Positions 33,654 through 42,778 of a stretch of DNA of 64,000 nt are shown here, in pieces (position 1 is the stretch's first letter; every line of letters begins with the position of its first letter). Under the pieces are notes generated by a model. It worked only from the letters and a program-made list of their open reading frames with translations. It made no database searches and had not been told where the DNA came from. This stretch comes from Treponema sp. UBA4267 (GTDB lineage: Bacteria > Spirochaetota > Spirochaetia > Treponematales > Treponemataceae), in contig DGWD01000034.1 of the NCBI GenBank assembly GCA_002395155.1, forward strand, positions 66,838 to 130,837, written 5' to 3'. The position numbers and the translations under genes were made by a program.

Positions 33654-35096
33654 TTATTCCCTCAAGGCCTCAAGAATCTGATCAAGTTCCTGATTTAATT
33701 TCAACAATTCATCTCTGTTTACAGAAGCACTGTCTTTTTCAAGTTCTGCAATTCTATCCAAAAGTTTCTGAATATATTCTGGAGTAAATTTTTCTCTTGA
33801 AAGCTTCTTAACATTAAATTCAACTGATTCAGTAGCTTTAGGAGTGTAATTTTCTTCAAATTTCTTTTTAACAACTTCTTCAGACTCGTTTGCTACATCA
33901 TCATTATAACTGTTAGTAACTTCATCATTATAAACATTTGTCTGAGTCTCGTTACCAGCAACTTCATCTTTATTGTATGTAGAATTATTATCAGTATTTA
34001 CAACTTCTGCTTTAGTTTCTGGAGTTTTATTGGTGCTAACTAGTCCTTCAGAAATATTTATAACTGTATCTTTAGGTTCTTCATCTTTTTTAATAGAAAC
34101 TGACTCAGTGGTATTATTTTTCTTTTCTGAAGACATACCATAAACGTATTGATCACCACAAGGTTTTGCACCATCAGTTGCAAATGCCAGATAATAAACA
34201 AAATCGGCAGTTTGTTCAGAAAGAAGATTTACACTTGGCCAAATAACACCTACTGCAGAGTTGTTATATGAAAGAACCGTATTAAATGAACGAATTGTAG
34301 CCATATCAGGTTCCCAGTAAGATGATGCGAGAGTTGAATAATTTGCGAGGACAAAAAGCTCTGGAGCACTTGTATCACCACCATCAAACAACAACTGCAT
34401 AGAAGTAGATTCATTTCTAGATGTAAACCACTTCTGCAATTTTAAGTTTCTATACAAAACTTCGGTTTTAACTGGCTGATTATCGAAAGTATAAAAATGA
34501 CTGTCTGTTTTTTCGCCAAGAATAGTATCGAGAACTTCTTTTACTGTAAAAGCAGCCTTCTTTTTTCCTGTATTTTTTACAGAAATTGTACATTTAACCA
34601 TATCTATATCGCGTTCAGGAGTCGACTGGATAAAATCCATGGCCAAAACTACATCTGCCACTTTATTTATTTCATAATTTATAAAAACTACATTGTCTTT
34701 TTTTGAAACAGTGCACTTTACATTTGGAGCAGCAGCTAATCCGTAAACTTTTTTATCTACCTTAAGAAAGATATTTGTTGTGGTATATTCATTTGCAGCA
34801 GAAAGAACCTGAATAAGTTTTTCATTTTCATCTGCAACTGCAATATTGTAAGTTCCCATCTTTGGCTTAACTTTTACCTGAACAATACCTTCTTTATGAG
34901 TTAAATCTTTAGTTGAAGCTTCAATTATATTATTCTTGGAAGCCTTAGCCCCCTTTTTCCCATTCTTTTTATTTGTCTTTTTTTCATTTGATGAAGCTTC
35001 TGTTGCATTTTTTGCTTCAAGTTTTTTTGAAGAAGCACAAGCTGTAAATGAGAAAACAGAAATTAACAAAGCACTTATAAATATTATTTTTTTCAT
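33654..35096 (-). CDS. Putative lipoprotein with low-complexity N-terminus (480 aa)
   Basis: Signal peptide ending FSFTAC with Cys20 as the probable lipidation site. A lysine-, asparagine- and alanine-rich tether of about 40 residues follows, then a globular beta-rich domain (about 70-330). An acidic repeat-like linker (NVYNDEVTNSYNDDVANE) and a C-terminal coiled coil (RIAELEKDSASVNRDELLKL) complete it. No enzyme motif is seen. The start codon overlaps the stop of the upstream TPR gene by four bases (ATGA), so the two are translationally coupled. The coiled coil suggests binding to the neighbouring TPR proteins. Confidence 0.7.
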   Translation of the reverse strand: MKKIIFISALLISVFSFTACASSKKLEAKNATEASSNEKKTNKKNGKKGAKASKNNIIEASTKDLTHKEGIVQVKVKPKMGTYNIAVADENEKLIQVLSAANEYTTTNIFLKVDKKVYGLAAAPNVKCTVSKKDNVVFINYEINKVADVVLAMDFIQSTPERDIDMVKCTISVKNTGKKKAAFTVKEVLDTILGEKTDSHFYTFDNQPVKTEVLYRNLKLQKWFTSRNESTSMQLLFDGGDTSAPELFVLANYSTLASSYWEPDMATIRSFNTVLSYNNSAVGVIWPSVNLLSEQTADFVYYLAFATDGAKPCGDQYVYGMSSEKKNNTTESVSIKKDEEPKDTVINISEGLVSTNKTPETKAEVVNTDNNSTYNKDEVAGNETQTNVYNDEVTNSYNDDVANESEEVVKKKFEENYTPKATESVEFNVKKLSREKFTPEYIQKLLDRIAELEKDSASVNRDELLKLNQELDQILEALRE

Positions 35097-35992
35097 TCTT
35101 TCTTTCCCTCAAGAATACGCTGAGCTTCCAAAGCTTTTTCCTTAAGTTTACGAAGAGTTTCCTTAGTTTCATCATAAGGTTCGGCATTTGGAACATCAAC
35201 TTCATCTGCACTAACGCTAAGTTCTTTTACAGCATTAGCAGAACGAAGAGCCGCTAGTTGAGCTTCTAAATCAGAAACCTGTCTTTCAAGTTCTTCATTT
35301 CGTGACTGAGCGTCTTCCAGTCTTTGTCTTGTATTATTAATTGATTCGGAATTGTACAAACGAAGCTGTTTTTCATAATCCTCTTTTGCAGACAAATATT
35401 CTTCACCAGTCTGTTTTAAAAGATAAATTAACTTTTCTTCCCTGTTTCTCTGATCAATTGTATCTATACGATATTGTGCAGCAGGAGCTTTTTCTGAATT
35501 TGCAAAATCTTTTATAATTGTTTGATAAATTTCTCTTGCCTGGTCATATTTATAACATGCAAACAAGGATTCACCAATGTAAAAGAGTGCATAGGAATAC
35601 AAATCATCATTTTCATTTTGATGACAAAAATCGCTAAGAGTGATGATGGCTTTTTCGTACTCCCCAAGATTGTAAAGAGTTTTTCCCTTAAGATAAGAAA
35701 CTCTTGGATAGTAAATTGATTCAGGAAAATGATCCAGATAAAGATTACAATCATCTAAAGCACTTTTATTATCACCATCATTAACTTCAGCCGCGATAAG
35801 CATATAGTAAGTGTCTGGATTAATATTTTCAGGATAAGAAACAGCCTTTTTTAGCATGAATTTTGCAGAAGCCCAGTCTCCTTGGGAATAAGACCGGCAG
35901 CCTTCTACAAAAGCCCTTGTAGCAGACTCTGAGGAAAATCCCATAAAAGCAAAAGTACAGAACAAAACTGTAATTGCAATAATTTTTTTCAT
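35093..35992 (-). CDS. Exported TPR/coiled-coil protein (299 aa)
   Basis: Signal peptide MKKIIAITVLFCTFAFMGFS, then about five tetratricopeptide repeats (SYSQGDWASAKFMLKKAV, YPRVSYLKGKTLYNLGEYEK). A coiled coil (RQRLEDAQSRNEELERQVSD) and an acidic tail follow. The layout resembles YbgF/CpoB-type periplasmic proteins but with TPRs first. The start at 35992 is preferred, with GGAG overlapping the end of rpe. It is translationally coupled to the lipoprotein gene that follows. Confidence 0.75.
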   Translation of the reverse strand: MKKIIAITVLFCTFAFMGFSSESATRAFVEGCRSYSQGDWASAKFMLKKAVSYPENINPDTYYMLIAAEVNDGDNKSALDDCNLYLDHFPESIYYPRVSYLKGKTLYNLGEYEKAIITLSDFCHQNENDDLYSYALFYIGESLFACYKYDQAREIYQTIIKDFANSEKAPAAQYRIDTIDQRNREEKLIYLLKQTGEEYLSAKEDYEKQLRLYNSESINNTRQRLEDAQSRNEELERQVSDLEAQLAALRSANAVKELSVSADEVDVPNAEPYDETKETLRKLKEKALEAQRILEGKKE

Positions 35993-36000
35993 AAAAAAAA

Positions 36001-36630
36001 CTAACTCCAATTAAGTGTGTTATTGAAAAAAGCAGAGCCGGAAACAATTACATCTGCCCCTGCATCTTTTACAGAAGCAAGAGTTTCTGAATTAACTCCT
36101 CCATCCACTCCAATAAGGAACTTGTATCCCTTTTCCTGGCGGATATTTTTCAAATCCACAACCTTCTTTACACAAGACGGAATAATTTTCTGCCCACCCC
36201 ATCCAGGATTGACAGTCATCACTAATATAATATCGGCAGATTCCAGCAATTCCGACAGTGCAGAAATAGGAGTTCCAGGACAAATAGCAACGCCTGCTTT
36301 CTTACCAAAATCATGAATCATTTGAATTAGACGGTGAGCATGATTTGTTGCTTCCAAATGAAAGTCAATCCAGTCAGCTCCAGCTTTTGCAAAAGATTCT
36401 ATTTGCTGTTCAGGATTATCCACCATCAAATGGACATCAAAAGGTAGCTTTGTCAGTTTTCTAATTGAACGAACAATTGGCTGCCCATAAGTAATTTCTG
36501 GAACAAACTGTCCGTCCATAACATCTATATGAACTACAGAACCATTATTTTCTTCAATTTGTTTAATTGCCTTTTCTAAATTGCCAAAATCGGCAGACAA
36601 AAGAGATGGAGCTAACATAGGACTTTTCAT
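36001..36630 (-). CDS. rpe: Ribulose-phosphate 3-epimerase
   Basis: Interconverts ribulose-5-phosphate and xylulose-5-phosphate in the pentose phosphate pathway. The TIM-barrel motifs are APSLLSADFGNL, HIDVMDGQFVPEITYG, PFDVHLMV, VMTVNPGWGGQ and GVDGGVNSET, including the metal-binding His and Asp residues. ATG at 36630 follows AAAGG closely; ATG at 36618 is an alternative with longer spacing. It is the first gene of the long minus-strand run that continues through recA to rpsA. Confidence 0.95.
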   Translation of the reverse strand: MKSPMLAPSLLSADFGNLEKAIKQIEENNGSVVHIDVMDGQFVPEITYGQPIVRSIRKLTKLPFDVHLMVDNPEQQIESFAKAGADWIDFHLEATNHAHRLIQMIHDFGKKAGVAICPGTPISALSELLESADIILVMTVNPGWGGQKIIPSCVKKVVDLKNIRQEKGYKFLIGVDGGVNSETLASVKDAGADVIVSGSAFFNNTLNWS

Positions 36631-36715
36631 ACCTTTAAAAAATATCAAATAATATACATTTTTACAATAAATTAAATGCAATATATAGTACAAATCATAT
36701 TTTATAAAAAAATGC

Positions 36716-36746
36716 TTGACAGATTAAAGCTTTAGCTGTATATACT
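36716..36746 (+). promoter_or_regulatory. Upstream promoter of the TPR-greA unit
   Basis: Consensus TTGACA (36716-36721) with TATATA at 17 bases or TATACT at 19 bases. It would give a leader of about 75 bases. Confidence 0.65.
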
Positions 36747-36780
36747 TTGTTCCATTTTTTTTAAAATTTCATAAACTTTA

Positions 36781-36808
36781 TTGACTAAGCCCCCCTATCT
36801 TGTATAAA
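36781..36808 (+). promoter_or_regulatory. Downstream promoter of the TPR-greA unit
   Basis: TTGACT (36781-36786), 16-base spacer, TATAAA (36803-36808). It would give a leader of only about ten bases, which has no Shine-Dalgarno. Confidence 0.6.
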
Positions 36809-36824
36809 ATTAAACTTAATCATT

Positions 36825-37757
36825 ATGGAGTTTCAGACTGAAGAGAAATTTAAGGGTGTCCTTAACTTATTACGAGAAGGAAATCCTTTCGAAGCACAAA
36901 AAGAAATCCAAAATCTCTTTGTATCAATGATAGATTCAAAGGAACTTTCTTTTGCTAACAGGTGTTGTAATTTCTGGGTCGGATCCATAAAGAGACTCAG
37001 GGATTTTGAAGACCCGATTGAACGCAGCGATGTTTTACTGAATGACTGGAAATATCTCCAGACTCACACAGAGGAAGAAAAAGAGATTTACAAGTCTATT
37101 TTTTTTTCAGTTCAACAAGGATTCTTTTCAAATGCCCTGGAAAATTTCACAAAGTTATTAGATCAAAAGGATGATTATCAAAAGGCTGAAATCTACAAGA
37201 AGACAGGCATTTGCTACAAAAAACTTGGCGATTTTCAGAATGCGACAAACTTCCTTACAGAGGCAAACAATATCTATCCAGGACTTTCTTCTGTACTGGC
37301 GGAATTGGCTGACTGCTATTCACTTTGTGGAGATGACAAGGCTGGAAAAGTATTGTTTAGGGAAGCATTTTTTGCTGACCCGGGAAATATAGATTTAGAC
37401 TTTCTTGATTCAGAACTGATTAAATGTCTTATCGAAAAGACAAAAAGTAAGGGCTATTCAGGAAAATCTCTTCAGTATTGGATTCCTGTTTACGGGGTTC
37501 TTTCTGGGGTTTTAAATATCAAAAGAGAGCTTACTTCTCAGGAAGTTGCCCGCTTAAGAAAAGACATTTATGCGATGGAGATGGAATTCAAGGATCCTTC
37601 CTGTAACAGCGAAATCCTTATTCCTCATCTTTTAAATTGTTATTTCTGGCTAATGGATCATTATGATTTGGCAAGAGAAAATCCTGCCAAAATTAATGAG
37701 GTTTTATTAAAGATTAAAATTTTGGATTCATCTGTATACGAAGCTTATATAAAATAG
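36825..37757 (+). CDS. TPR-like protein upstream of greA (310 aa)
   Basis: A soluble all-helical protein without signal peptide. TPR-like pairs are visible around residues 95-185 (AEIYKKTGICYKKLGDFQNA, VLAELADCYSLCGDDKAGK). The C-terminal third has no clear repeat. It ends 13 bases before the giant greA, whose own N-terminal region is also TPR-like. I infer a shared transcript and perhaps a physical partnership at RNA polymerase, but nothing direct proves this. Two sigma-70-type promoters precede it, one giving a very short leader. Confidence 0.7.
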   Translation: MEFQTEEKFKGVLNLLREGNPFEAQKEIQNLFVSMIDSKELSFANRCCNFWVGSIKRLRDFEDPIERSDVLLNDWKYLQTHTEEEKEIYKSIFFSVQQGFFSNALENFTKLLDQKDDYQKAEIYKKTGICYKKLGDFQNATNFLTEANNIYPGLSSVLAELADCYSLCGDDKAGKVLFREAFFADPGNIDLDFLDSELIKCLIEKTKSKGYSGKSLQYWIPVYGVLSGVLNIKRELTSQEVARLRKDIYAMEMEFKDPSCNSEILIPHLLNCYFWLMDHYDLARENPAKINEVLLKIKILDSSVYEAYIK

Positions 37758-37770
37758 CAAGGAGATTAAA

Positions 37771-40485
37771 ATGGCAGATTTGATAAAGTCAGTTCAGGAC
37801 ATGCTTAAAGAAGAGACTTGGACTCGTGCAACAATTAACAACTACACAGAGAACAATCTCAAAGAGCTGGCAAACATCGTGGAGAAAGCTCGTAATGAAA
37901 ATTGTATTAAAGAAATTTATGCAATTTGTGAAGAACAGCTTTCACATTCAAAGGACAGTATTATTGCCCTCTATATCTGCGGTATTCTTGACTTGCAGAA
38001 AGGTTCTTTGGACAACTCAAACCTTGTTACACTTGTTGATATTTTCCAGAAGAACAAAAAGGAAAACGTTGTTACATATTTGTGCGAAAGCATTCTTGCT
38101 GACGACCCAAATAACAAGTTTGCACTTAGAACCTTAGCCGATGGCTATCTTGCCGAAGGTAATGAAAAGGTTTGGGATCTTTATTCGACTATCGTTAAGA
38201 TTGATTTTGAAGAAGCTGACCTTGCAAAAGTTCTTGCAGAACATTACGAAGCAGAAGGTGATACAGAAAATGCCATCAGCTACTACAAAAAAGCAATTCT
38301 CCGTTATATTAACAACAACAATTACAATGCAGTAAAAGAAATCTGGTCAAAACTCGTTCAGTACATTCCAACAGAGTTCGACTTCTTCCAGCTCCTTAGA
38401 AGAAAGATTTCTAAAACTATGGGAGAAATCAAAACAACAACTCTTACACCAGAACTTTACGACTGGTATAAAAAGAATGCTACAAAAGAAAACGGTTACT
38501 GGGACATTGCAATCACAATTCTTAAGCAGGATCTTGAAATTGACCCTAAAGATTCTAGATCAAGAAAAGAAATTATCGATTGTTATCGTGGTAAATACTC
38601 TGACCACAGTCATCTTGAAGAATATATCCGTTCTTCAAACCTTGCTCAGAGCTACAGAAACGTTTTTGAAGCTATTAATGACTTTGAAAAACACATTGCT
38701 TTTGACAAAGGAAACTTTGTATTCCACAGAAGCTGGGGTGTTGGTATTATCAGAAGCTTAAAACAGGATACTCTTACAATTCAGTTTGGTAATCCAGTTG
38801 GAATTAAAGACAACATCAAGCTTTCTATGGCTGTTACTGCTCTTAAACCTCTTTCAAAAGATCACATTTGGGTTAAGAAAGCAACAATGAAGAAGGCTGA
38901 TCTCTTAAAATTTGTAAAAGAGAACAAGGCTGAAACTCTCAAGACTATAATCAAGAGCTTCGATAACAATTGTGACTTTAAGAGAATCAAGGCTGAACTT
39001 GTACCTTCTCTTCTTACTCCAGGCGAATGGACTTCTTGGAATACAGCAGCAAAGAAGATTCTTGAATCAGATTCTTCTTTTGGTGTAAATCCAAATGATA
39101 TTTCAATGTACACAGTTCGCGACGGAAACATTTCTCCAGAAGAAAAACTTTCTAACGAATTTAAAGCACAGAAACAGTTTTTTGCACGTGCAGATATTCT
39201 TATGAAGTTCTTTGAAAGTGATATTACTGATACTTCAAGTGAACTTTTTGCAGAAATGTACACATACTTTACAGGCTACTTAAAGTCAATTTCAAAAGTA
39301 ACTGAACAGGTTTTAGCTTCTTACCTTCTTGTAAAATATATTGGAAGCGTAAATAAGCAGCTTGCATTCCCTGTAAAAGAAACATTTGCAGAAATTTACA
39401 GCAGAATTGAAAATCCAAGAGAAATGTACGAACTTCTCAAGGACACAAAAAATACTCACTTACGCCAGGACTTCTTAACAAGCATTAAAATGCTTCCTAA
39501 CTGGAATGAAGAATATATCCGCCTCTTCCCAACTGTACTTAATGAAAAACTTTTGGACGATTTAATTGCAGCTGGCTACATTGAAGATGTACAGAAACTT
39601 GTAAGAACTGCATTCGAACAGTACAAAGACTACCGTGAAGCAGTAATTCACTTCTTCAAAGAAGATCAGAATAAAGAATGGTTCCAGAATGCCGGAGTAA
39701 GCTACGAAAAACAGTTGATTACACTTATTAACATCATCGAACTTACATTCCGTGAAATCAACAACCACGTTAATTCAACAGAAAACAAGAAGATTAACAA
39801 GAACGCTACTACCCTTCTCTTTAAGGATGACGCTTTCTTCAATTATATTTTCTCTAAAGATGAAGATACAGTTAAGAAAATGTATACCCTTATTGATGAT
39901 ATTGCAGATATTGATCCTCAGTATAAGGCACAGGCTCGTAGTAAGATTCTTGAAAAATACCCAGACTTTAAGTTCCGTGTATCTGAAGAAAAGTCAAATC
40001 AGCCTAAGGGTATGATTGTTACTGCTAAGAAACTTAAGGAAAAGAAAGAAGAAGCTGATAAGATTCAGAACGTTGATCTTCCTGCAAATGCAATTGAAGT
40101 TGCAGATGCAAAGGCAAAGGGAGACTTGAAGGAAAACCAGGAATACAAGTCTGCTCGCGAACAGCAGCACTGGCTCAACCTCAAACTTACAGAACTCCAG
40201 GATGGTATCAACAGAGCTGTTGTATTCGATCCTACAACTTCTACTACATCACTCGTTTCTTTCGGTACAGTTGTTACATTAACAGACAACAATACAAACA
40301 AGGAAGAAAAGTTCACTATCCTTGGACCTTGGGAATCTGACCCAGATAACAATATCATTTCTTATATGTCTCCATTTGGAAATGCTATTTACGACAAGAA
40401 AGTTGGTGATACAGTTAAATTCACAATCAATGAATACGAGTATAACTATACAATCAAGAATATTGAAAAAGCTAAGAATATCTAA
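37771..40485 (+). CDS. greA: Transcription elongation factor GreA fused to a long helical repeat region (904 aa)
   Basis: The last 160 residues are a GreA: a coiled coil with the catalytic acidic tip GDLKENQEY (Asp785, Glu788) and the C-terminal FKBP-like domain (VGDTVKFTINEYEYN). GreA rescues backtracked RNA polymerase by stimulating transcript cleavage and is normally about 158 residues. Here about 740 residues precede it. They are largely alpha-helical with TPR-like pairs near the start, and a small beta-rich insert lies near residues 310-360 (HRSWGVGIIRSLKQDTLTIQ). That insert resembles a CarD/RapA-type Tudor-like fold, but only weakly. Long GreA proteins are known in Treponema. AAGGAG precedes the ATG. 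Confidence 0.9.
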   Translation: MADLIKSVQDMLKEETWTRATINNYTENNLKELANIVEKARNENCIKEIYAICEEQLSHSKDSIIALYICGILDLQKGSLDNSNLVTLVDIFQKNKKENVVTYLCESILADDPNNKFALRTLADGYLAEGNEKVWDLYSTIVKIDFEEADLAKVLAEHYEAEGDTENAISYYKKAILRYINNNNYNAVKEIWSKLVQYIPTEFDFFQLLRRKISKTMGEIKTTTLTPELYDWYKKNATKENGYWDIAITILKQDLEIDPKDSRSRKEIIDCYRGKYSDHSHLEEYIRSSNLAQSYRNVFEAINDFEKHIAFDKGNFVFHRSWGVGIIRSLKQDTLTIQFGNPVGIKDNIKLSMAVTALKPLSKDHIWVKKATMKKADLLKFVKENKAETLKTIIKSFDNNCDFKRIKAELVPSLLTPGEWTSWNTAAKKILESDSSFGVNPNDISMYTVRDGNISPEEKLSNEFKAQKQFFARADILMKFFESDITDTSSELFAEMYTYFTGYLKSISKVTEQVLASYLLVKYIGSVNKQLAFPVKETFAEIYSRIENPREMYELLKDTKNTHLRQDFLTSIKMLPNWNEEYIRLFPTVLNEKLLDDLIAAGYIEDVQKLVRTAFEQYKDYREAVIHFFKEDQNKEWFQNAGVSYEKQLITLINIIELTFREINNHVNSTENKKINKNATTLLFKDDAFFNYIFSKDEDTVKKMYTLIDDIADIDPQYKAQARSKILEKYPDFKFRVSEEKSNQPKGMIVTAKKLKEKKEEADKIQNVDLPANAIEVADAKAKGDLKENQEYKSAREQQHWLNLKLTELQDGINRAVVFDPTTSTTSLVSFGTVVTLTDNNTNKEEKFTILGPWESDPDNNIISYMSPFGNAIYDKKVGDTVKFTINEYEYNYTIKNIEKAKNI

Positions 40486-40507
40486 TTTCCAAGCTTAAAT
40501 GAGGGGT

Positions 40508-40540
40508 AAAAGGCACGCTAAAAACAGGCGTGCTTTTTTT
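40508..40540 (+). terminator. Terminator of greA
   Basis: GGCACGC and GCGTGC form a stem across about nine bases, followed by a T-tract. Confidence 0.8.
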
Positions 40541-40565
40541 GTTGCAAAATAAAGGATTTAAAAAT

Positions 40566-41543
40566 ATGGATAATCTTTCGGCAAAAATAATTGAACTTTC
40601 ACAAGGCGTTTATGTAATTCCTGGAAATACAAATGTTGGTGTTATTACCTCTTATGAAGACTCATGTACTCAAGTTTATCTTATTGATAGTGGTTGTACA
40701 GAAATTGATGGTGAATACGTTTTAGATGTAATTAAGGCATTTTTTAAACAGGAAGAAAAAGAGTTTAAGATTAAGGCACTTATTTCTACCCACTGTCATG
40801 CAGACCATGTTGGTGGTCATAACTATATAAAAGATGAATGCCATTGTCAGATTTATGCATCTAAACATGAACGTGGTTGTATGGAAACTCCAATGATTCA
40901 GTGTACTACCCTTTGGGGCGGTTATCCTCCACATGAATTCAGAACCCTTTATTTTAAGCCTCAGGAAACAGAGGTTGATGTTATTATAGGACAAGAAGAC
41001 TCAATCCCTTTATCTGACAACAGAACCCTTACTTTTATGGAATTAAATGGTCATTCTTACCAGGAAATCGTTCCTATTATCACAAATAATGATGGTAGAA
41101 AGGTTCTTTTTGCTGGTGATGCAATTTTTCCACGAGGAGAAATTTTGGAACATTGGATTCCATTAATTGTAAACCCTGTTGAATTTATGGATTCATTAGA
41201 TAAATTATGTGCCATAGAAAATGTTGACTGGTGTATTCCTGGCCACGGAGACTTTCTGAGCAAAAACATTCTTGAAGCTGCAGAAATGAATAAAATTGCA
41301 ATTATGTCTACACGCATGGCAATTTTGGATGCTCTTAAAAACAAGAAAAAAATGACCTGCGAAGAAATTGTAAAATATGTGGCCGACAAAAATAATATGG
41401 AAATGACCATGCCTCAATGGGCAATGGTAGGTTCTTCGGTAAGGTCTTATCTTGCAGTTATGCATGACGCAAGAGAAATAAGGATGAAGGTAGAAAAAAA
41501 TCTCCTCTATTTTTATATAGAAGAGAAGAAAGAAACTAATTAA
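40566..41543 (+). CDS. MBL-fold metallo-hydrolase with helical C-terminus (325 aa)
   Basis: Metallo-beta-lactamase fold with the full motif STHCHADHVGG (His76, His78, Asp80, His81), then LNGHSYQE, FAGDAIF and CIPGHGDF. The C-terminal 100 residues are helical and resemble a winged-helix-like cap (LDALKNKKKMTCEEIVKYVA) seen in some MBL hydrolases. Substrate unknown; thioesters or glutathione conjugates are common for this class. ATG at 40566 is set by AAAGGA nine bases upstream, just after the greA terminator. Confidence 0.85.
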   Translation: MDNLSAKIIELSQGVYVIPGNTNVGVITSYEDSCTQVYLIDSGCTEIDGEYVLDVIKAFFKQEEKEFKIKALISTHCHADHVGGHNYIKDECHCQIYASKHERGCMETPMIQCTTLWGGYPPHEFRTLYFKPQETEVDVIIGQEDSIPLSDNRTLTFMELNGHSYQEIVPIITNNDGRKVLFAGDAIFPRGEILEHWIPLIVNPVEFMDSLDKLCAIENVDWCIPGHGDFLSKNILEAAEMNKIAIMSTRMAILDALKNKKKMTCEEIVKYVADKNNMEMTMPQWAMVGSSVRSYLAVMHDAREIRMKVEKNLLYFYIEEKKETN

Positions 41544-41550
41544 ATGTATA

Positions 41551-41594
41551 AAATAGACTTGAAAAAGGAAGAATCCTCTATCAAGTCTATTTTT
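41551..41594. terminator. Bidirectional terminator between the MBL gene and deoC
   Basis: A perfect 12-bp stem, AAATAGACTTGA (41551-41562) with TCAAGTCTATTT (41581-41592), has A-rich and T-rich flanks and serves both convergent genes. Confidence 0.85.
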
Positions 41595-41599
41595 TGCTT

Positions 41600-42331
41600 T
41601 TAAATTTTTACAGGAATATCTTCGTTCCAATTATCCATAATTGAAACTCCACTTGAAGTTCCAATTCTATTTGCCCCTGCTTCAAGCATGGTAATTGCAG
41701 TTCTTGCAGAACGAATGCCACCCGAAGCTTTTACACCCATTTCTGGACCGACAGTTTCTCTCATCAGTTTTACATGATGTTCACTGGCTCCATTTGGCAG
41801 AAGGGTTCCATCTATAGCTTTAGGAGCGGCAAAACCGGTAGAAGTTTTTACAAAGTCTGCACCGGCCTTTTTAGCAGCCTGACAAACAGAAACAATGGTT
41901 TTATCGTCCAGAAGGCATGTTTCAAGAATTGTTTTTACAATAATATTTTTACCAATTTTTTGACCTTCATTCTTACAAGCTATAACAACATCAAGAATAT
42001 CGGTAGCTACTTCCGAAATACGACCATCTTTAGCGGCACCAATATTAATAACCATATCAATTTCATCTGCCCCATTTCTTATGGCATCGCAGGCTTCTGC
42101 AACTTTTGCAACTGTAGTAGTTGCCCCCAAAGGAAAGCCTACAACTGTACAAACTTTTACATCTGAACCAGAAAGCTCACTTGCAGCACTAGAAACATAA
42201 ATTGGATTTACACAAACAGAAGCAAATCCATAACGAATAGCCTCCTGACAAAGCAAAACAATTTGTTTAATTCCTGCTTGTGGAGTTAATAAAGTATGAT
42301 CAATATATGAAGCAATTTCTTTTTTAGTCAT
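41600..42331 (-). CDS. deoC: Deoxyribose-phosphate aldolase
   Basis: Cleaves 2-deoxyribose-5-phosphate to acetaldehyde and glyceraldehyde-3-phosphate in nucleoside catabolism. The 243 residues contain SYIDHTLLTPQA, VCTVVGFPLGATT, DEIDMVINIGA, and the Schiff-base lysine in DFVKTSTGF, followed by VKASGGIR. It is a single-gene unit with one of the clearest leaderless promoters in the window. There is no Shine-Dalgarno. No other deo genes are adjacent. Confidence 0.96.
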   Translation of the reverse strand: MTKKEIASYIDHTLLTPQAGIKQIVLLCQEAIRYGFASVCVNPIYVSSAASELSGSDVKVCTVVGFPLGATTTVAKVAEACDAIRNGADEIDMVINIGAAKDGRISEVATDILDVVIACKNEGQKIGKNIIVKTILETCLLDDKTIVSVCQAAKKAGADFVKTSTGFAAPKAIDGTLLPNGASEHHVKLMRETVGPEMGVKASGGIRSARTAITMLEAGANRIGTSSGVSIMDNWNEDIPVKI

Positions 42332-42337
42332 AAATTA

Positions 42338-42366
42338 ATTATACTTTAGTCTATTATTTTGTTCAA
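42338..42366 (-). promoter_or_regulatory. Promoter of deoC
   Basis: Minus strand TTGAAC (42366-42361), exactly 17 bases, TATAAT (42343-42338), then six bases to ATG. The mRNA should begin at the start codon. Confidence 0.75.
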
Positions 42367-42511
42367 ATATCAGTTGCGAATTTGATTTTATTAAGTTATT
42401 ATTGATTAATAAAATTTTCTATATGAAGAATACATCTTCAAGCTGTACTGTGATTACTGGCAAGAAAACAGTTCAGCTAAATATAGCAATACAATTTATA
42501 AGGAGCATACT

Positions 42512-42682
42512 ATGGCATTTAAAATTAATGATCAGTGCGTAAACTGTGGTACTTGTGAACCAGATTGTCCTGTTGGAGCAATTTCTGAACAGAATGATGT
42601 TCGCGTTATAGACGCAGCAAAATGTATCTCTTGTGGTACATGTGCAGCAGAATGTCCAGCAGAAGCAATTGTTGAAGAATAA
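42512..42682 (+). CDS. 2[4Fe-4S] ferredoxin (56 aa)
   Basis: A small clostridial-type ferredoxin with two CXXCXXCXXXCP motifs (CVNCGTCEPDCP and CISCGTCAAECP), each providing four ligands for low-potential [4Fe-4S] clusters. It carries electrons for pyruvate:ferredoxin oxidoreductase or hydrogenase in anaerobes. AAGGAG precedes the ATG by seven bases. The 180-bp gap upstream holds no gene I can support. It forms its own unit with a terminator. Confidence 0.93.
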   Translation: MAFKINDQCVNCGTCEPDCPVGAISEQNDVRVIDAAKCISCGTCAAECPAEAIVEE

Positions 42683-42706
42683 TTGCTGACAGCTTGTTAA
42701 ATTGAG

Positions 42707-42754
42707 GGGCTTTCTAATCCTAGTTTATAAGTCTAGATAGAAGGCCCTTTTTTT
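42707..42754 (+). terminator. Terminator of the ferredoxin gene
   Basis: GGGCTTTCTA (42707-42716) pairs with TAGAAGGCCC (42738-42747) with one G.U, followed by a T-tract. The promoter of the next gene lies directly after it. Confidence 0.75.
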
Positions 42755-42778
42755 ATTTATTTTTGTATATTTATTTTT

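Noticed and set aside
42422..42545. A 41-codon reading frame upstream of ferredoxin
   Set aside because: It overlaps the ferredoxin start and SD in another frame, has no SD of its own, and its product looks random.
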